Shown: positions 17,084 to 26,118, counted from the stretch's first letter. The stretch is 64,000 nt of DNA from Burkholderia sp. IMCC1007 (GCF_027257875.1 NZ_JAPVQY010000011.1:93155-157154); one strand, 5' to 3'. Numbers and translations: made by a program. The notes: generated from the letters alone by a model not told the origin.

Positions 17084-17574
17084 AGGTTGTCGCGGGCGCC
17101 GTCGGCGCGATAGAATCGCGGCGCGCTTTCTGGCGCGAATTACCTATAAGAGTTTGGGGCGAGTGCATCGACGACGGTGGACGGCCTGTCCAGACCAGTC
17201 ACTTGCTGACCGAGAAAGAGGTCGTCGACTGGCCTGGCTACATGCGCAATGGCTTTCGCCGACTCGATGAAACGCGGCGCGACCGGGATGCGATCGACAG
17301 GGCGAACAAGGCTCGCCAGAACAAGCAACTTGCCGTCATGGACGCGGTGATCCATCGCGAGCTCCGGGAATTCTGGAATCGCTATCGCGGAAACAAGGAC
17401 GTCGAGCGCCTGATCGTGGAGCTCATCCGAACGCGACGCGCGATACGCGAAATGGAGGATCTGCGGCGAATCGTGCAGGATTGCTGGAACGAGGTATCGA
17501 ACGGATCGCATCTAGTTGCTCTCCACAAGCTCCGATGCCTGCTGCAGGACGAGGCACGACGCGGTGAAGAGTAG
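17077..17574 (+). CDS. Unknown helical protein, possibly phage-derived
   Basis: Open from a TTG that overlaps the immunity stop to TAG at 17574, giving 165 residues. Codons before a second possible TTG start at 17203 also look coding (AFWRELPIRVWGECIDDGG), so the earlier start is preferred. The rest is highly charged and helical (RRLDETRRDRDAIDRANKAR, RELREFWNRYRGNKDVERL), with no domain I recognise. It resembles small phage or island proteins in style. A further short gene starts at a GTG within its last codons. Role in the effector module is unknown. Confidence 0.5.
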   Translation, partial: WLEVVAGAVGAIESRRAFWRELPIRVWGECIDDGGRPVQTSHLLTEKEVVDWPGYMRNGFRRLDETRRDRDAIDRANKARQNKQLAVMDAVIHRELREFWNRYRGNKDVERLIVELIRTRRAIREMEDLRRIVQDCWNEVSNGSHLVALHKLRCLLQDEARRGEE

Positions 17575-17887
17575 ATCGCGCCATTCCTCCGGCGCTGTCG
17601 CGCGTGCGCGCATTGTCAATCAGCAAAACGCAGCCTACCGCGCAGGATTCGCGCCAATACCTGCTCTCTAAACTTGTCTCTGTCGCAGCGAACAGCGCGA
17701 CGAAGACCGGGCAGAGAAAGCATCCTTTCAATCCCATTATGGTTTTCAGGGCTGCACTTGCTTTCTTTCGCCGCCGTGCTCGTTCTGCACGCATCCGGGC
17801 AACCCAGACAACCAAGACGAGAACGAGGAATGTTGGGAGACGGTGGAATACGAGGAATTGGTCGATCCCCGCGAGGGAAGCTGGTGA
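17564..17887 (+). pseudogene. Cys-rich small phage-type gene interrupted by an in-frame stop
   Basis: One frame runs from GTG at 17564 to TGA at 17887 (107 codons) with a single TAA at 17669-17671. The first part reads MKSRSRHSSGAVARARIVNQ and the second has GFQGCTCFLSPPCSFCTHPG followed by acidic ENEECWETVEYEEL. The cysteine pattern looks like a small zinc-binding protein. Both halves have protein-like composition, which suggests one gene with a nonsense mutation; the second half has no start codon of its own. Confidence 0.5.
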
Positions 17888-17991
17888 CTTAGGGTAAATC
17901 CCACCCCAATTGTGCTGTATTAATGGCCGCGCTTGTCGCGGCCATTTTCGTTTGAAGTGGCTACAATATTGGTGACAATAACGGTGTCGGA

Positions 17992-18183
17992 TCAGGCGAC
18001 ACCCGAGCGGCGGAAGCCGGCCTTCACGAGCTCGGTATAGATGTCGGAGTTGATCAGATGGCTCGGCGTCGCGACTTGCGAGCGTGCGATGCGGCCGTCC
18101 AGATAGCTGCACGGATAGGGCGCCGTTGCATAGAATTGCAACGCCGAAAGCGGTGAAAGCGGCAGCTCAGTCGGGTGAGTCAT
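17992..18183 (-). pseudogene. bpt: Truncated 5' fragment of bpt
   Basis: The first 62 residues of the leucyltransferase ([16 protein letters not shown] to GFRRSG) followed by a few foreign codons and a stop. It retains the start region and the upstream aat-bpt spacer, so it may still be translated from the aat transcript as a useless fragment. It lacks two of the four N-terminal cysteine positions and the whole catalytic fold. The intact bpt is at 11909-12739. Confidence 0.9.
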
Positions 18184-18409
18184 GGGCAGCTCTCGATGCG
18201 GGGAAGGAGTGCCGCGCTAGCGCTCGATCCCGGAGGGCGCCGCCGGTTCGTCGGGGCCCGTCAGCGCGGCGAGCACGCGCTTGTCGAACTGCCACGGAAT
18301 CGGCGGTTCGGTTACCGCGCGACGCACGTGAGCGACAAAGGCCTTGCGTGCGATCTCGCGGCCACCGAGCGACGCTAGATGCGACGTATTCTGCTGGCAG
18401 TCTATCATC
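18002..18409. repeat. Right copy of the 408-bp direct repeat
   Basis: Near-identical to 12558-12965 (two differences seen). Here it supplies the last 63 codons of the intact aat and the first 61 codons of bpt. At its left edge bpt is cut and joined to element sequence, with a stop soon after. Confidence 0.95.
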
Positions 18410-18981
18410 TCCAGCCCGTGGTCGCGAAGGTGGGCGACGAGCGCGGCCAGCGCGATCTTCGACGCGTCGGTGGCATCCGCATACATCGACTCGCCGAAAA
18501 ACATCCGCCCGAACGCGACGCCGTACAGGCCGCCGACGCGGCGTCCGTCGTGCCATGCCTCGATGCTGTGCGCATTGCCGGAGCGATAGAGCGACGTATA
18601 CGCGTCGATGATTTCGGCCGTGATCCATGTGCCGCGCTGTCCGCGCCTCGGCGCCTGCGCGCACGCGCGCATCACGCCCGGAAAATCGTGATCGACGCGC
18701 ACTTCCCACGCCGGCTCGCGCAGCACGCGCCTGAGCGTCTTGCGCAGCGACGGCGACACCTTGAATTCGGCCGGCGCAAGGATCATCCGCGGGTCGGGGC
18801 TCCACCACAGCACGGGCTGGCCGTCCGAATACCACGGGAAAATGCCGCGCAGGTACGCGTCGATGAGGCGTGAAGGCAGCAGGTCGGCGCTCGCGGCGAG
18901 CAGCCCCGGCGCGCCGGTGTCGGGGCCGAGCGCGCGCTCGATGGGCGGGAACGGATCGTCCGGACCGAGCCAGGGGACCAT
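18217..18981 (-). CDS. aat: Leucyl/phenylalanyl-tRNA-protein transferase
   Basis: Adds leucine or phenylalanine to proteins with N-terminal Arg or Lys for ClpAP degradation. The 254-residue protein has [28 protein letters not shown] near the N-terminus, [43 protein letters not shown] and the C-terminal [15 protein letters not shown]. Its last 63 codons lie in the right copy of the duplicated repeat, so an insertion next to or within the gene left a full-length reading frame. ATG at [11 protein letters not shown] fits the family start. The NUDIX gene upstream ends 11 bp before it, indicating one operon. Confidence 0.95.
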   Translation of the reverse strand: MVPWLGPDDPFPPIERALGPDTGAPGLLAASADLLPSRLIDAYLRGIFPWYSDGQPVLWWSPDPRMILAPAEFKVSPSLRKTLRRVLREPAWEVRVDHDFPGVMRACAQAPRRGQRGTWITAEIIDAYTSLYRSGNAHSIEAWHDGRRVGGLYGVAFGRMFFGESMYADATDASKIALAALVAHLRDHGLEMIDCQQNTSHLASLGGREIARKAFVAHVRRAVTEPPIPWQFDKRVLAALTGPDEPAAPSGIER

Positions 18982-18992
18982 GGGTCGCGGGC

Positions 18993-19538
18993 TCAGCCGT
19001 TGCGCAGCGAGCGGAAGATATCGCCGGTATGCACGCCGTAGTCGCCGGCGGCGCGATCGGCGAAGAAGAAGCGCAGGGTCTGGCTGACGGTCGGGAACGC
19101 GATCTCGTCCCACGGAATGTCGGCTTCGTCGAACAGCTTGACTTCGAGGCTTTCCTCGCCGGCCTCGTAGGCCGGATCGACGAGCCGTGCCAGGTAGAAC
19201 AGGTGGACCTGGTGCACGTGCGGTACGTTGAGCAGCGTGAAGAGGTTCTGCACCTCGACGCGCGCACCGGCTTCCTCGAGCGTTTCGCGCGCGGCGGCTT
19301 CGGCCGTCGTCTCGCCCATTTCCATGAAGCCTGCCGGCAGCGTCCAGAATCCGTAGCGCGGTTCGATCGCGCGGCGGCACAGCAGCACCTGATCGCCCCA
19401 GACCGGCACCGTGCCGACCACGTTACGCGGATTCTGGTAATGGATCGTGCCGCAGTGATCGCAAACGAAGCGCTCGCGGTTGTCGCCTGGAGGAATGCGC
19501 GCGATGACTTCGTGACCGCAGACGGAGCAGAATTTCAT
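18993..19538 (-). CDS. NUDIX hydrolase with N-terminal zinc ribbon
   Basis: Hydrolyses a nucleoside diphosphate linked to another group. The 181-residue protein starts with a zinc ribbon (C4, C7, C27, C30) and has a full Nudix box at residues 70-92 ([23 protein letters not shown], matching Gx5Ex7REUxEExGU). The zinc ribbon recalls NudC-type and related ADP-ribose hydrolases, but the substrate cannot be settled. ATG at [10 protein letters not shown] is preferred; a TTG six codons upstream is possible. It lies just upstream of aat in the same direction. Confidence 0.88.
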   Translation of the reverse strand: MKFCSVCGHEVIARIPPGDNRERFVCDHCGTIHYQNPRNVVGTVPVWGDQVLLCRRAIEPRYGFWTLPAGFMEMGETTAEAAARETLEEAGARVEVQNLFTLLNVPHVHQVHLFYLARLVDPAYEAGEESLEVKLFDEADIPWDEIAFPTVSQTLRFFFADRAAGDYGVHTGDIFRSLRNG

Positions 19539-19664
19539 GTCGAGTGGAAGGGACAAGGTGATGCGAGTGTATCACCGGGGCGGGGCATTCTCGAACGGCC
19601 GCGCATGCGTGCCGCATGCTGGGCGAAGCGCAACGGGCAGTGTACGGGATCGTGCGCGGAAAAC

Positions 19665-19693
19665 AAAAAGCCCGGCATTGAGCCGGGCTTTTT
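19665..19693 (-). terminator. Terminator of tRNA-fMet
   Basis: AAAAAGCCCGGC and GCCGGGCTTTTT form a 12-bp stem around a 5-nt loop, with T-runs on both strands. It lies about 17 bp beyond the tRNA 3' end and can stop transcription in either direction. Confidence 0.85.
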
Positions 19694-19709
19694 GATCGAA
19701 TCGGGACGT

Positions 19710-19786
<77 letters not shown>

Positions 19787-19802
19787 TCCGTCGAAGAATT
19801 GA

Positions 19803-19831
19803 ATTATATGGGCTTACCCTGGTGCGTGCAA
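19803..19831 (-). promoter_or_regulatory. Promoter of tRNA-fMet
   Basis: On the minus strand TTGCAC and TATAAT are spaced by 17 bp. The -10 box ends about 17 bp before the tRNA 5' end. Confidence 0.7.
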
Positions 19832-19998
19832 GCACTTTCTGACAATCGCGTTGCAATCCCTTGTACTTCGCTTGTGGGGCCGGTACGGCACGCGCGTGCG
19901 CTAGAATCGAGCGGTTTGCTTGTGTCGTCATTCCCGCAGCGGCGCCGCGCGCGATTGCGTCGGGCCCGTTGCGACCTCACTACTGCATCGACGGATTC

Positions 19999-20496
19999 AT
20001 GGACATCGCTTACGATCTGCAATCGATCGGCGCGCAGGAACAGGCGCTCGTGTTTCCCCATTTCGACCCGGCACGTGCGTGGGCGCTCGGCAACCGCATG
20101 CATGCGCTCGCGACGTCGCGCGGCCACGCGATCGCGATCGACATCGTCACGTTCGGGCAGCCGCTGTTCTATGCGGCGCTCGCGGGTGCGACGCCCGACA
20201 ACGCCGACTGGGTGCGCCGCAAGCGCAATGTCGTCGCGCATTTCCGCCGCAGCTCGTATGCGATCGGCCTGCGCATGCAGCAGGCCGGCGCCACGCTCGC
20301 CGACAAGCACGGGCTGCCGCTCTCCGAATACTCGCCGCACGGCGGCTCGTTTCCGCTGACCGTGGCGGGCGCGGGCGTGATCGGCTCGATCACCGCATCG
20401 GGGCTGCCGCAGCGCGCGGATCACGAGTTCGTCGTCGAAGCGCTCTGCGCCGAGCTCGGGCAGGACTACGCCGTGCTGGCGCTCGCAAGGAGCTGA
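19999..20496 (+). CDS. UPF0303 family protein (DUF336/HbpS-like fold)
   Basis: Conserved 165-residue protein of the UPF0303 family, whose fold is shared with heme-binding HbpS and DUF336 proteins. Recognisable blocks are [38 protein letters not shown], and [35 protein letters not shown]. Biochemical role is not established; a heme or cofactor link is only suggested by the fold. ATG at [15 protein letters not shown] fits; the frame is open further upstream without conservation. The SMR gene starts 3 bp downstream. Confidence 0.85.
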   Translation: MDIAYDLQSIGAQEQALVFPHFDPARAWALGNRMHALATSRGHAIAIDIVTFGQPLFYAALAGATPDNADWVRRKRNVVAHFRRSSYAIGLRMQQAGATLADKHGLPLSEYSPHGGSFPLTVAGAGVIGSITASGLPQRADHEFVVEALCAELGQDYAVLALARS

Positions 20497-20499
20497 ACG

Positions 20500-20838
20500 A
20501 TGCAACTGCCGGGTTACGCTTGGCTCGCGATCGCGATCGTCGCGGAAGTGATCGGCACGTCGGCGCTGCGCGCGGCCGACGGCTTCACGCGCTTCTGGCC
20601 TTCGGCGCTCGTCGTGGCCGGTTACGGCATCGCGTTCTACTGTCTGTCGCTCACGCTGCGCACGATGCCGGTCGGCATCATCTATGCAGTGTGGTCGGGC
20701 GCCGGGATCGTGCTGATCACGCTCGTCGCGATGCTGCTCTATCGCCAGGTGCCGGACGTGCCGGCGGTAATCGGCCTCGGGCTGATCATTGCGGGCGTCG
20801 TGGTGCTGAACCTGTTCTCGAAGATGCAGGCGCACTGA
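20500..20838 (+). CDS. Small multidrug resistance (SMR) transporter, EmrE-like
   Basis: Four-helix inner-membrane antiporter that exchanges protons for lipophilic cations. The 112-residue length, four hydrophobic segments and Glu16 in helix 1 (LAIAIVAEVIGTSAL) are family hallmarks, with YCLSLTLRTMPVGIIYAVWSGAGIV forming helix 2 to 3. The sequence fits the EmrE/QacE branch more than SugE. It follows the UPF0303 gene by 3 bp and precedes the acyl-CoA gene by 22 bp, so the three are probably one operon. Confidence 0.92.
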   Translation: MQLPGYAWLAIAIVAEVIGTSALRAADGFTRFWPSALVVAGYGIAFYCLSLTLRTMPVGIIYAVWSGAGIVLITLVAMLLYRQVPDVPAVIGLGLIIAGVVVLNLFSKMQAH

Positions 20839-20860
20839 GCGTGCGCCCGCGATACGCCGG

Positions 20861-22012
20861 ATGGCTCACATGACCGATTCCTCTTCCGCTGAATCCGCCC
20901 AGCCCGACGTGCGCACGTATGTCGCGAACCGTATCGGGTTTCTCGAACTGAACCGGCCGAAAGCGTTGAATGCGCTGTCGGTCGGGATGATCCGCCTGAT
21001 GCAGCAGGCGCTCGACGCATGGCGCGACGATCCCGAGGTGGTCGCAGTCGTCGTGCACAGCCCGCACCCGCGCGCGTTCTGCGCGGGCGGCGACGTGCGT
21101 TTCTTCCACGACGCGTGGCAACGCGGCGATCGCGATGCGGTCGACACGTTCTTCATCGACGAATACACGCTCAACCATACGATCTTCGCGTATCCGAAGC
21201 CGTACATCGCACTGATGCACGGCGTCGTGATGGGCGGCGGCATGGGCATTTCGCAGGCGGCGCGGCATACCGGCGGCCTGCGTGTCGTCACCGATTCGAC
21301 GAAGATGGCGATGCCCGAAACGCGCATCGGCCTGTTCCCGGACGTCGGGATGAGCTGGTTCCTCGCGCGCACGCCGGGCGCGCTCGGCCGCTATCTCGCG
21401 GTGACCGGCGCGACGCTCGACGCGGCCGGCGCACTGTATGCGCAGCTCGCCGACGTTTATCTCCCGGACGCCGTGCTGCCGGCGCTGCTCGACACGCTGC
21501 GCAGCGCGCGCATCGACAGCGGTGCGCAGGCCGTCGCGTGCGTGGCCGATGCGGCCGCCGCGCACAAGGTCGTGCCGACGCCCGGCACGTCGGCGCTGGC
21601 CGATCCGCACGCGGGGATCGATCGGCATTTCGCGCAACCGGAGATCGGTGCGATCCTCGCGTCGCTCGACGCCGAGCAGGATTGCGCGGCGGTGGACGGA
21701 TGGGTCGAGAAGGCGACGCACGCGATGCGCAGCCAGTTGTCGCCGCTGTCGATGGCCGTGTCGCTCGAAGTCGTCGAGCGGGCCCGTGGTGCGACGATGG
21801 CCGATTGCCTGCGGCGCGATCTCGACCTCACGCGTTCGACGTTCGCGCAGGGCGACGTGATCGAAGGCGTGCGCGCGCTGATCGTCGATAAGGATCACCA
21901 GCCGGCCTGGCGTTTCAAGACGACGGCCGACGTCGACCGGGCCGACATGCTCGCGATGTTCGACAGCCCGTGGACGCCCGACACGCATCCGCTGCGCAAC
22001 CTGAAGGACTGA
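20861..22012 (+). CDS. 3-hydroxyisobutyryl-CoA hydrolase-type enoyl-CoA hydratase/isomerase
   Basis: Crotonase-fold enzyme, most like the HIBYL-CoA hydrolase of valine breakdown. The 383 residues exceed simple hydratases (about 260) and fit the hydrolase subgroup. Key segments are LNRPKALNALSVGMI, the oxyanion-hole stretches HSPHPRAFCAGGDVRF and GVVMGGGMGISQAA, and MPETRIGLFPDVGMSWFLAR with the active-site acid. The C-terminal half (FAQGDVIEGVRALIVDKDHQPAW) is typical. A second ATG nine bases downstream is an alternative start. Confidence 0.88.
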   Translation: MAHMTDSSSAESAQPDVRTYVANRIGFLELNRPKALNALSVGMIRLMQQALDAWRDDPEVVAVVVHSPHPRAFCAGGDVRFFHDAWQRGDRDAVDTFFIDEYTLNHTIFAYPKPYIALMHGVVMGGGMGISQAARHTGGLRVVTDSTKMAMPETRIGLFPDVGMSWFLARTPGALGRYLAVTGATLDAAGALYAQLADVYLPDAVLPALLDTLRSARIDSGAQAVACVADAAAAHKVVPTPGTSALADPHAGIDRHFAQPEIGAILASLDAEQDCAAVDGWVEKATHAMRSQLSPLSMAVSLEVVERARGATMADCLRRDLDLTRSTFAQGDVIEGVRALIVDKDHQPAWRFKTTADVDRADMLAMFDSPWTPDTHPLRNLKD

Positions 22013-22036
22013 CGCGGCGCGGGATCCGGCCACGAA

Positions 22037-22074
22037 GTGAAAAGGCCGGCTGCAGATGCAGGCGGCCTTTTCAC
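22037..22074. terminator. Bidirectional terminator between convergent genes
   Basis: GTGAAAAGGCCG and CGGCCTTTTCAC pair perfectly around a 14-nt loop, with A/T tracts in the stem serving both strands. It lies between the acyl-CoA hydrolase gene and the convergent membrane-protein gene. Confidence 0.75.
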
Positions 22075-22133
22075 TTGCGGATGCTGATTCGATTCGGCGG
22101 CGGCGGGAAGGAGCCGAGCCGAAGCCGTGCGTC

Positions 22134-22562
22134 TTACTCGTCGCCGGCGTCGTCCGACATGAAGGCACGCATGAACACGAGCGCACCGAAGCCCCAGACC
22201 GCGTTCGTCGCGAAACCGGCCGCGAGCACCGGCATCATGTTGCCCGACGGCCAGATCCCGCGCAGCGGATCGATCGCGAACACGCGCGCGGCCGTCAGCA
22301 CGATGCCGCCGAACACCAGCGCGCCGATCCACGGCGCTTCGCGTTCCGGCGACACGCGCAGCAGCCACGCCATCGGAACCGCGCAACACGCGCTGATCAA
22401 CGCGTTCGCGACAAATTCAGGAATGCCGAGCGGCGCGAACGGTTGCGTGGAGAAGCCGGCCGCGGCGATCAGATCGGCCGTGTGCAGCAGCGCGAGGGTG
22501 GCTTCGCGAAAGAAGAGGGCGGCCAGGAAGCCGGACAGGAACGGCAGGATGACTTTCTGCAT
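22134..22562 (-). CDS. Small integral membrane protein of unknown function
   Basis: A 142-residue protein with about four hydrophobic helices (KVILPFLSGFLAALFF, EFVANALISACCAVPMAWLL, ALVFGGIVLTAARVF, MMPVLAAGFATNAVWGFGAL) and an acidic tail. No family recognised. ATG at MQKVILPFL is chosen; an in-frame ATG four codons upstream is equally possible. It is separated from ssuD by a divergent intergenic region. Confidence 0.65.
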   Translation of the reverse strand: MQKVILPFLSGFLAALFFREATLALLHTADLIAAAGFSTQPFAPLGIPEFVANALISACCAVPMAWLLRVSPEREAPWIGALVFGGIVLTAARVFAIDPLRGIWPSGNMMPVLAAGFATNAVWGFGALVFMRAFMSDDAGDE

Positions 22563-22574
22563 CGATGAGTGCAT

Positions 22575-22903
22575 TGCAGGCGCGGCTGGCCGGAGCCGTC
22601 CGCGCGGAGTTATTCGGATTGGTGCGCCATTATAGGGCCCGGCTGCCGCGATATTCGCTGGAGCGTCGTGCTAATCACGAAAGCGGAAAACCTAAGCTCA
22701 AAAAAATCGTTCCAAAGCCCTGCACCGATCCCTAGACTGATTTCCCAGAAACAGCCGTGCAATCGCGTACTCGCCCGCTGCACGGCCTGACCGGCGAGCC
22801 ATCCCGACTCGAACGCACACCATGCATGCGTCGCTCATCCGCGACGCGAGCAGGACCTCGTTTTATCCAAATTCCGGCAAGGACAGTCAAGCAGGAGCAG
22901 CAG
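22575..22903. other. Divergent intergenic region upstream of ssuD
   Basis: About 330 bp without a convincing gene. It includes a locally AT-rich stretch near 22675-22710 where a promoter or activator site for the sulfonate genes would be expected. Neither ssuA nor ssuE, which often precede ssuD, is present here. No clear repeats were seen. Confidence 0.5.
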
Positions 22904-24061
22904 ATGAATGTTTTCTGGTTTATCCCCACGCACGGCGACAGCCGTTACCTCGGCACCGCCGAAGGCGCGCGCGCCGCGGATTACGACTATTTCAAGCAAG
23001 TCGCCGTCGCGGCCGATACGCTCGGCTATGACGGCGTGCTGCTGCCGACCGGCCGTTCCTGCGAGGATGCGTGGGTCGTCGCGTCGAGCCTGATTCCGGC
23101 GACCCAGCGCCTGAAGTTCCTGGTCGCCGTGCGTCCCGGTATCGCATCGCCCGGGCTGGCGGCGCGGATGGCCGCGACGTTCGACCGGCTGTCGGGCGGC
23201 CGCCTGCTGATCAACGTCGTCACGGGCGGCGATGCGGCCGAACTCGAAGGCGACGGCCTGTTCGCCGATCACGACACGCGCTATGAGATCACCGACGATT
23301 TCCTGCACATCTGGCGCGGGCTGCTGTCCGCGTCGCACGAGAACGGCGGCTTCGACTACATCGGCAAGCACCTTCAGTCGAAAGGCGGCAAGGCGCTTTA
23401 TCCGCCCGTGCAGCGTCCGCATCCGCCGCTGTGGTTCGGCGGGTCGTCGCCGGCTGCGCACACGATCGCCGCGGATCACATCGACACCTATCTGACCTGG
23501 GGCGAGCCGCCCGAGGCCGTCGCGAAGAAGATCGCGGACATCCGCGCACGTGCGCAAGCGCGCGGCCGCCAGATCAAGTTCGGCATTCGCATGCACGTGA
23601 TCGTGCGCGAAACCGAGGACGAAGCATGGCGCGATGCCGAGCGCCTGATCAGCCGTCTCGACGACGAAACGATCGCGCGTGCGCAGAAGGCGTTCGCGAA
23701 CATGGATTCCGAAGGCCAGCGCCGCATGGCTGCGCTGCACGGCGGCAAGCGCGGCGGCCGCGATGCGCTCGAGGTGTATCCGAACCTGTGGGCCGGCGTC
23801 GGTCTCGTGCGCGGCGGTGCGGGCACCGCGCTCGTCGGCAATCCCGAGCAGGTCGCGGAACGCATGCGCGAATACGCGGATCTCGGCATCGAGACGTTCA
23901 TCCTGTCCGGCTATCCGCACCTCGAGGAGTCGTACCGGTTTGCCGAACTCGTGTTCCCGCTGATCAAGGGCAAGGGCGTCGAGAAGGCGGCCGGCCCGCT
24001 GTCGGGGCCGTTCGGCGAGATCGTCGGCAACAACTATCTGCCGAAGACGGCCCAGAGCTGA
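22904..24061 (+). CDS. ssuD: FMNH2-dependent alkanesulfonate monooxygenase
   Basis: Releases sulfite from alkanesulfonates using reduced flavin and oxygen, for sulfur supply under sulfate limitation. The 385-residue luciferase-like protein starts [17 protein letters not shown] and has [34 protein letters not shown] and the late [20 protein letters not shown] lies about 9 bases before the ATG. The reductase SsuE that supplies FMNH2 is not encoded nearby. ssuC follows by 16 bp. Confidence 0.96.
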   Translation: MNVFWFIPTHGDSRYLGTAEGARAADYDYFKQVAVAADTLGYDGVLLPTGRSCEDAWVVASSLIPATQRLKFLVAVRPGIASPGLAARMAATFDRLSGGRLLINVVTGGDAAELEGDGLFADHDTRYEITDDFLHIWRGLLSASHENGGFDYIGKHLQSKGGKALYPPVQRPHPPLWFGGSSPAAHTIAADHIDTYLTWGEPPEAVAKKIADIRARAQARGRQIKFGIRMHVIVRETEDEAWRDAERLISRLDDETIARAQKAFANMDSEGQRRMAALHGGKRGGRDALEVYPNLWAGVGLVRGGAGTALVGNPEQVAERMREYADLGIETFILSGYPHLEESYRFAELVFPLIKGKGVEKAAGPLSGPFGEIVGNNYLPKTAQS

Positions 24062-24077
24062 GCGACGGAGGCCTGCG

Positions 24078-24890
24078 ATGACAACGAAGACGTCGACGAC
24101 GGGCGCCGCCGTGGCCGCCCGCGCATGGCGCGGCGTCGCGCCGTGGCTCGTGCCGCTCGCGTTGCTGGTGGTGTGGGAAGTCGGTGCGCGCACCGGCTGG
24201 CTGTCGACCCGCGTGTTGCCCGAGCCCGTCGCGGTCGTGCGTGCCGCATGGTCGCTCGTGACGTCCGGCGAAATGTGGGCGAACGTGAAGGTCAGCACGT
24301 GGCGAGCGCTGTTCGGCTTTGCGATCGGTGGCGGCGTCGGCCTCGCGCTGGGGCTCGCGACCGGTCTGTCGAAAGCGGCGGAGGTCGCGCTCGATTCGAC
24401 GATCCAGATGATCCGCAACATTCCGGCGCTCGCGATGATTCCGCTCGTGATCCTGTGGTTCGGCATCGACGAGAAGGCGAAGCTGTTCCTCGTCGCGCTC
24501 GGCGTGTTCTTCCCGGTGTACATCAACACGTATCACGGGATCCGCTCGGTCGACGCGAACCTGATCGAGATGGCGAAGAGCTACGGCGTGCGCGGCTTCG
24601 CGCTGTACCGCGACGTGATCCTGCCCGGTGCGTTGCCGTCGATTCTCGTCGGCGTGCGTTTCGCGCTCGGGTTGATGTGGGTGATGCTGATCGTCGCGGA
24701 AACGATTTCCGCGCAGTCGGGCATCGGCTACATGACGATGAACGCACGTGAATTCCTGCAAACCGACGTGGTGGTGGTCGGCATCCTGCTGTACGCGGTG
24801 CTCGGCAAGCTGGCCGACGTGCTGGCGAAGTGGATCGAGCGCGTGACGCTGCGCTGGCACCCCGCTTATCAATCAGGAGCAAAGGCATGA
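24078..24890 (+). CDS. ssuC: Aliphatic sulfonate ABC transporter permease
   Basis: Inner-membrane permease for sulfonate uptake. The 270-residue protein has about six hydrophobic segments and the EAA loop around [27 protein letters not shown]. It lies between the monooxygenase and ATPase genes, and its stop overlaps the ssuB start (ATGA), indicating coupled translation. A typical N-terminus extends past a positively charged start. Confidence 0.94.
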   Translation: MTTKTSTTGAAVAARAWRGVAPWLVPLALLVVWEVGARTGWLSTRVLPEPVAVVRAAWSLVTSGEMWANVKVSTWRALFGFAIGGGVGLALGLATGLSKAAEVALDSTIQMIRNIPALAMIPLVILWFGIDEKAKLFLVALGVFFPVYINTYHGIRSVDANLIEMAKSYGVRGFALYRDVILPGALPSILVGVRFALGLMWVMLIVAETISAQSGIGYMTMNAREFLQTDVVVVGILLYAVLGKLADVLAKWIERVTLRWHPAYQSGAKA

Positions 24891-25846
24891 ATGCGACGAC
24901 TTCCGCGGCCGTCTATGGCCCGCTCGCCGGCGCAGACCTCGAGGCCGAACTGGCGCAGGCGCGCGTGACCGATGGCGACGCGCGAGACGCGGCGATCGTC
25001 GACCGGGACGGCAGCGCATCCGTCGTGCCGCTCGCGCGGCGGCGCACCGGCAGCCCCGCACCGGACGATGCGGTGACGCTGTCCGGCGTCAGCAAGCGCT
25101 TCGGCGAGCGCACGGTGCTCCACGACGTCGAACTCGGCATCGCGCGCGGCAGTTTCGTCGCGATCGTCGGGCGCAGCGGCTGCGGCAAGTCCACGCTGCT
25201 GCGTCTCGTCGCGGGGCTGGAGCAACCGAGCAGCGGAGCGCTCGTGACGCGCGGCGAGGGCGGCGGCGCGCTCGACACGCGGATCATGTACCAGGACGCG
25301 CGGCTCTTGCCGTGGAAGACCGTGCTGCAGAACGTGATGCTGGGCCTCGGGCGCGGCGCGCGCGATCAGGCGCGCGCGGTGCTCGACGAAGTCGGCCTGC
25401 TCGAGCGCGCGAACGACTGGCCGGCTCAGTTGTCGGGCGGCCAGCGGCAGCGGGTTGCGCTGGCGCGTGCGCTCGTGCACCGGCCGCAGTTGCTGCTGCT
25501 CGACGAGCCGCTCGGCGCGCTCGACGCGCTGACCCGCATCGAGATGCATGCGCTGATCGAGCGGTTGTGGCGCGAGCATCGGTTTACCGCGCTGCTCGTC
25601 ACGCACGACGTGCAGGAAGCCGTCGCGCTCGGCGACCGGATCCTGCTCATCGAGCAGGGCCGTGTCGCGCTCGATCAGCCCGTGCCGCTCGAGCGGCCGC
25701 GCGCGCGCGCGTCGGCCGCGTTTGCGGCGCTGGAAGATCATGTGCTGCAACGCGTGCTCGCCGGCGGGCCCGGGGCGGCCGATCAACATGCGGCGCTCGA
25801 CGTCGATAACGTACGACCGGTCGGGCAGATCCGCTGGGCCGTTTAA
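24887..25846 (+). CDS. ssuB: Aliphatic sulfonate ABC transporter ATP-binding protein
   Basis: Energises sulfonate import. The 319-residue protein has Walker [10 protein letters not shown] at about 95-103, a Q-loop in [11 protein letters not shown], signature [15 protein letters not shown], Walker [13 protein letters not shown] and the switch histidine in [14 protein letters not shown]. The N-terminus carries about 60 extra residues before the usual start of the ATPase fold, acidic and Ala-rich, longer than the E. coli protein (255). A C-terminal extension also follows the fold. Start is fixed by the ATGA overlap with ssuC. Confidence 0.94.
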   Translation: MNATTSAAVYGPLAGADLEAELAQARVTDGDARDAAIVDRDGSASVVPLARRRTGSPAPDDAVTLSGVSKRFGERTVLHDVELGIARGSFVAIVGRSGCGKSTLLRLVAGLEQPSSGALVTRGEGGGALDTRIMYQDARLLPWKTVLQNVMLGLGRGARDQARAVLDEVGLLERANDWPAQLSGGQRQRVALARALVHRPQLLLLDEPLGALDALTRIEMHALIERLWREHRFTALLVTHDVQEAVALGDRILLIEQGRVALDQPVPLERPRARASAAFAALEDHVLQRVLAGGPGAADQHAALDVDNVRPVGQIRWAV

Positions 25847-25902
25847 ATCCGGGCGGCACCCGCCGCTCGTTCTCAGACTTTTTATTCGGAGCGATCAACC
25901 CG

Positions 25903-26118
25903 ATGAGCATCACTGCAATCAACGTGCGTAACCAGTTCAAAGGCAAGGTGAAGGAGATCATTCGCGGGCCCGTGGTGTCCGAGGTCGACGTCGAGACGCC
26001 GTTCGGCATCGTCACGTCGGTGATCACCACCCGTTCGGTCGACGAACTCGAACTGAAGGTCGGCGCGGAAGTCGTCGCGCTCGTGAAGTCGACCGAAGTC
26101 TCGATCGCGCGCCTCTGA
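25903..26118 (+). CDS. TOBE/Mop-domain protein (molbindin)
   Basis: A 71-residue single Mop domain (MSITAINVRNQFKGKVKEI, VDVETPFGIVTSVITTRSV, KVGAEVVALVKSTEV). Such molbindins form oligomers that bind molybdate or tungstate in the cytoplasm and may buffer or sense it. It follows ssuB by 56 bp on the same strand and may be cotranscribed, as is seen in related sulfonate loci. A ribosome binding site (GGAGCG) precedes the ATG. Confidence 0.9.
   Translation: MSITAINVRNQFKGKVKEIIRGPVVSEVDVETPFGIVTSVITTRSVDELELKVGAEVVALVKSTEVSIARL

Larger units (their letters stand above)
12966..18409. mobile_element. 5.4-kb integrative element carrying a T6SS nuclease effector cassette
   Basis: The element separates bpt from aat. 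It has a tyrosine integrase at its left end, cargo all on the plus strand, lower GC than its surroundings, and a 408-bp direct repeat at the edges. In the favoured reading, crossover occurred at the repeat end nearest the integrase (about 12950-12965) and the element brought in a replacement 3' end for aat plus 61 codons of bpt. The crossover could instead be anywhere in the repeat, which would swap which copy is native. One repeat copy plus the unique part equals 5,444 bp. No replication or conjugation genes are visible, so transfer must depend on a helper, phage or natural uptake. Confidence 0.85.

Noticed and set aside
17423..18112. A 229-codon minus-strand frame over the element's right end
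   Set aside because: Its N-terminus is antiphase to the bpt fragment and the rest is random; the plus-strand Cys-rich frame in the same place has better protein character.
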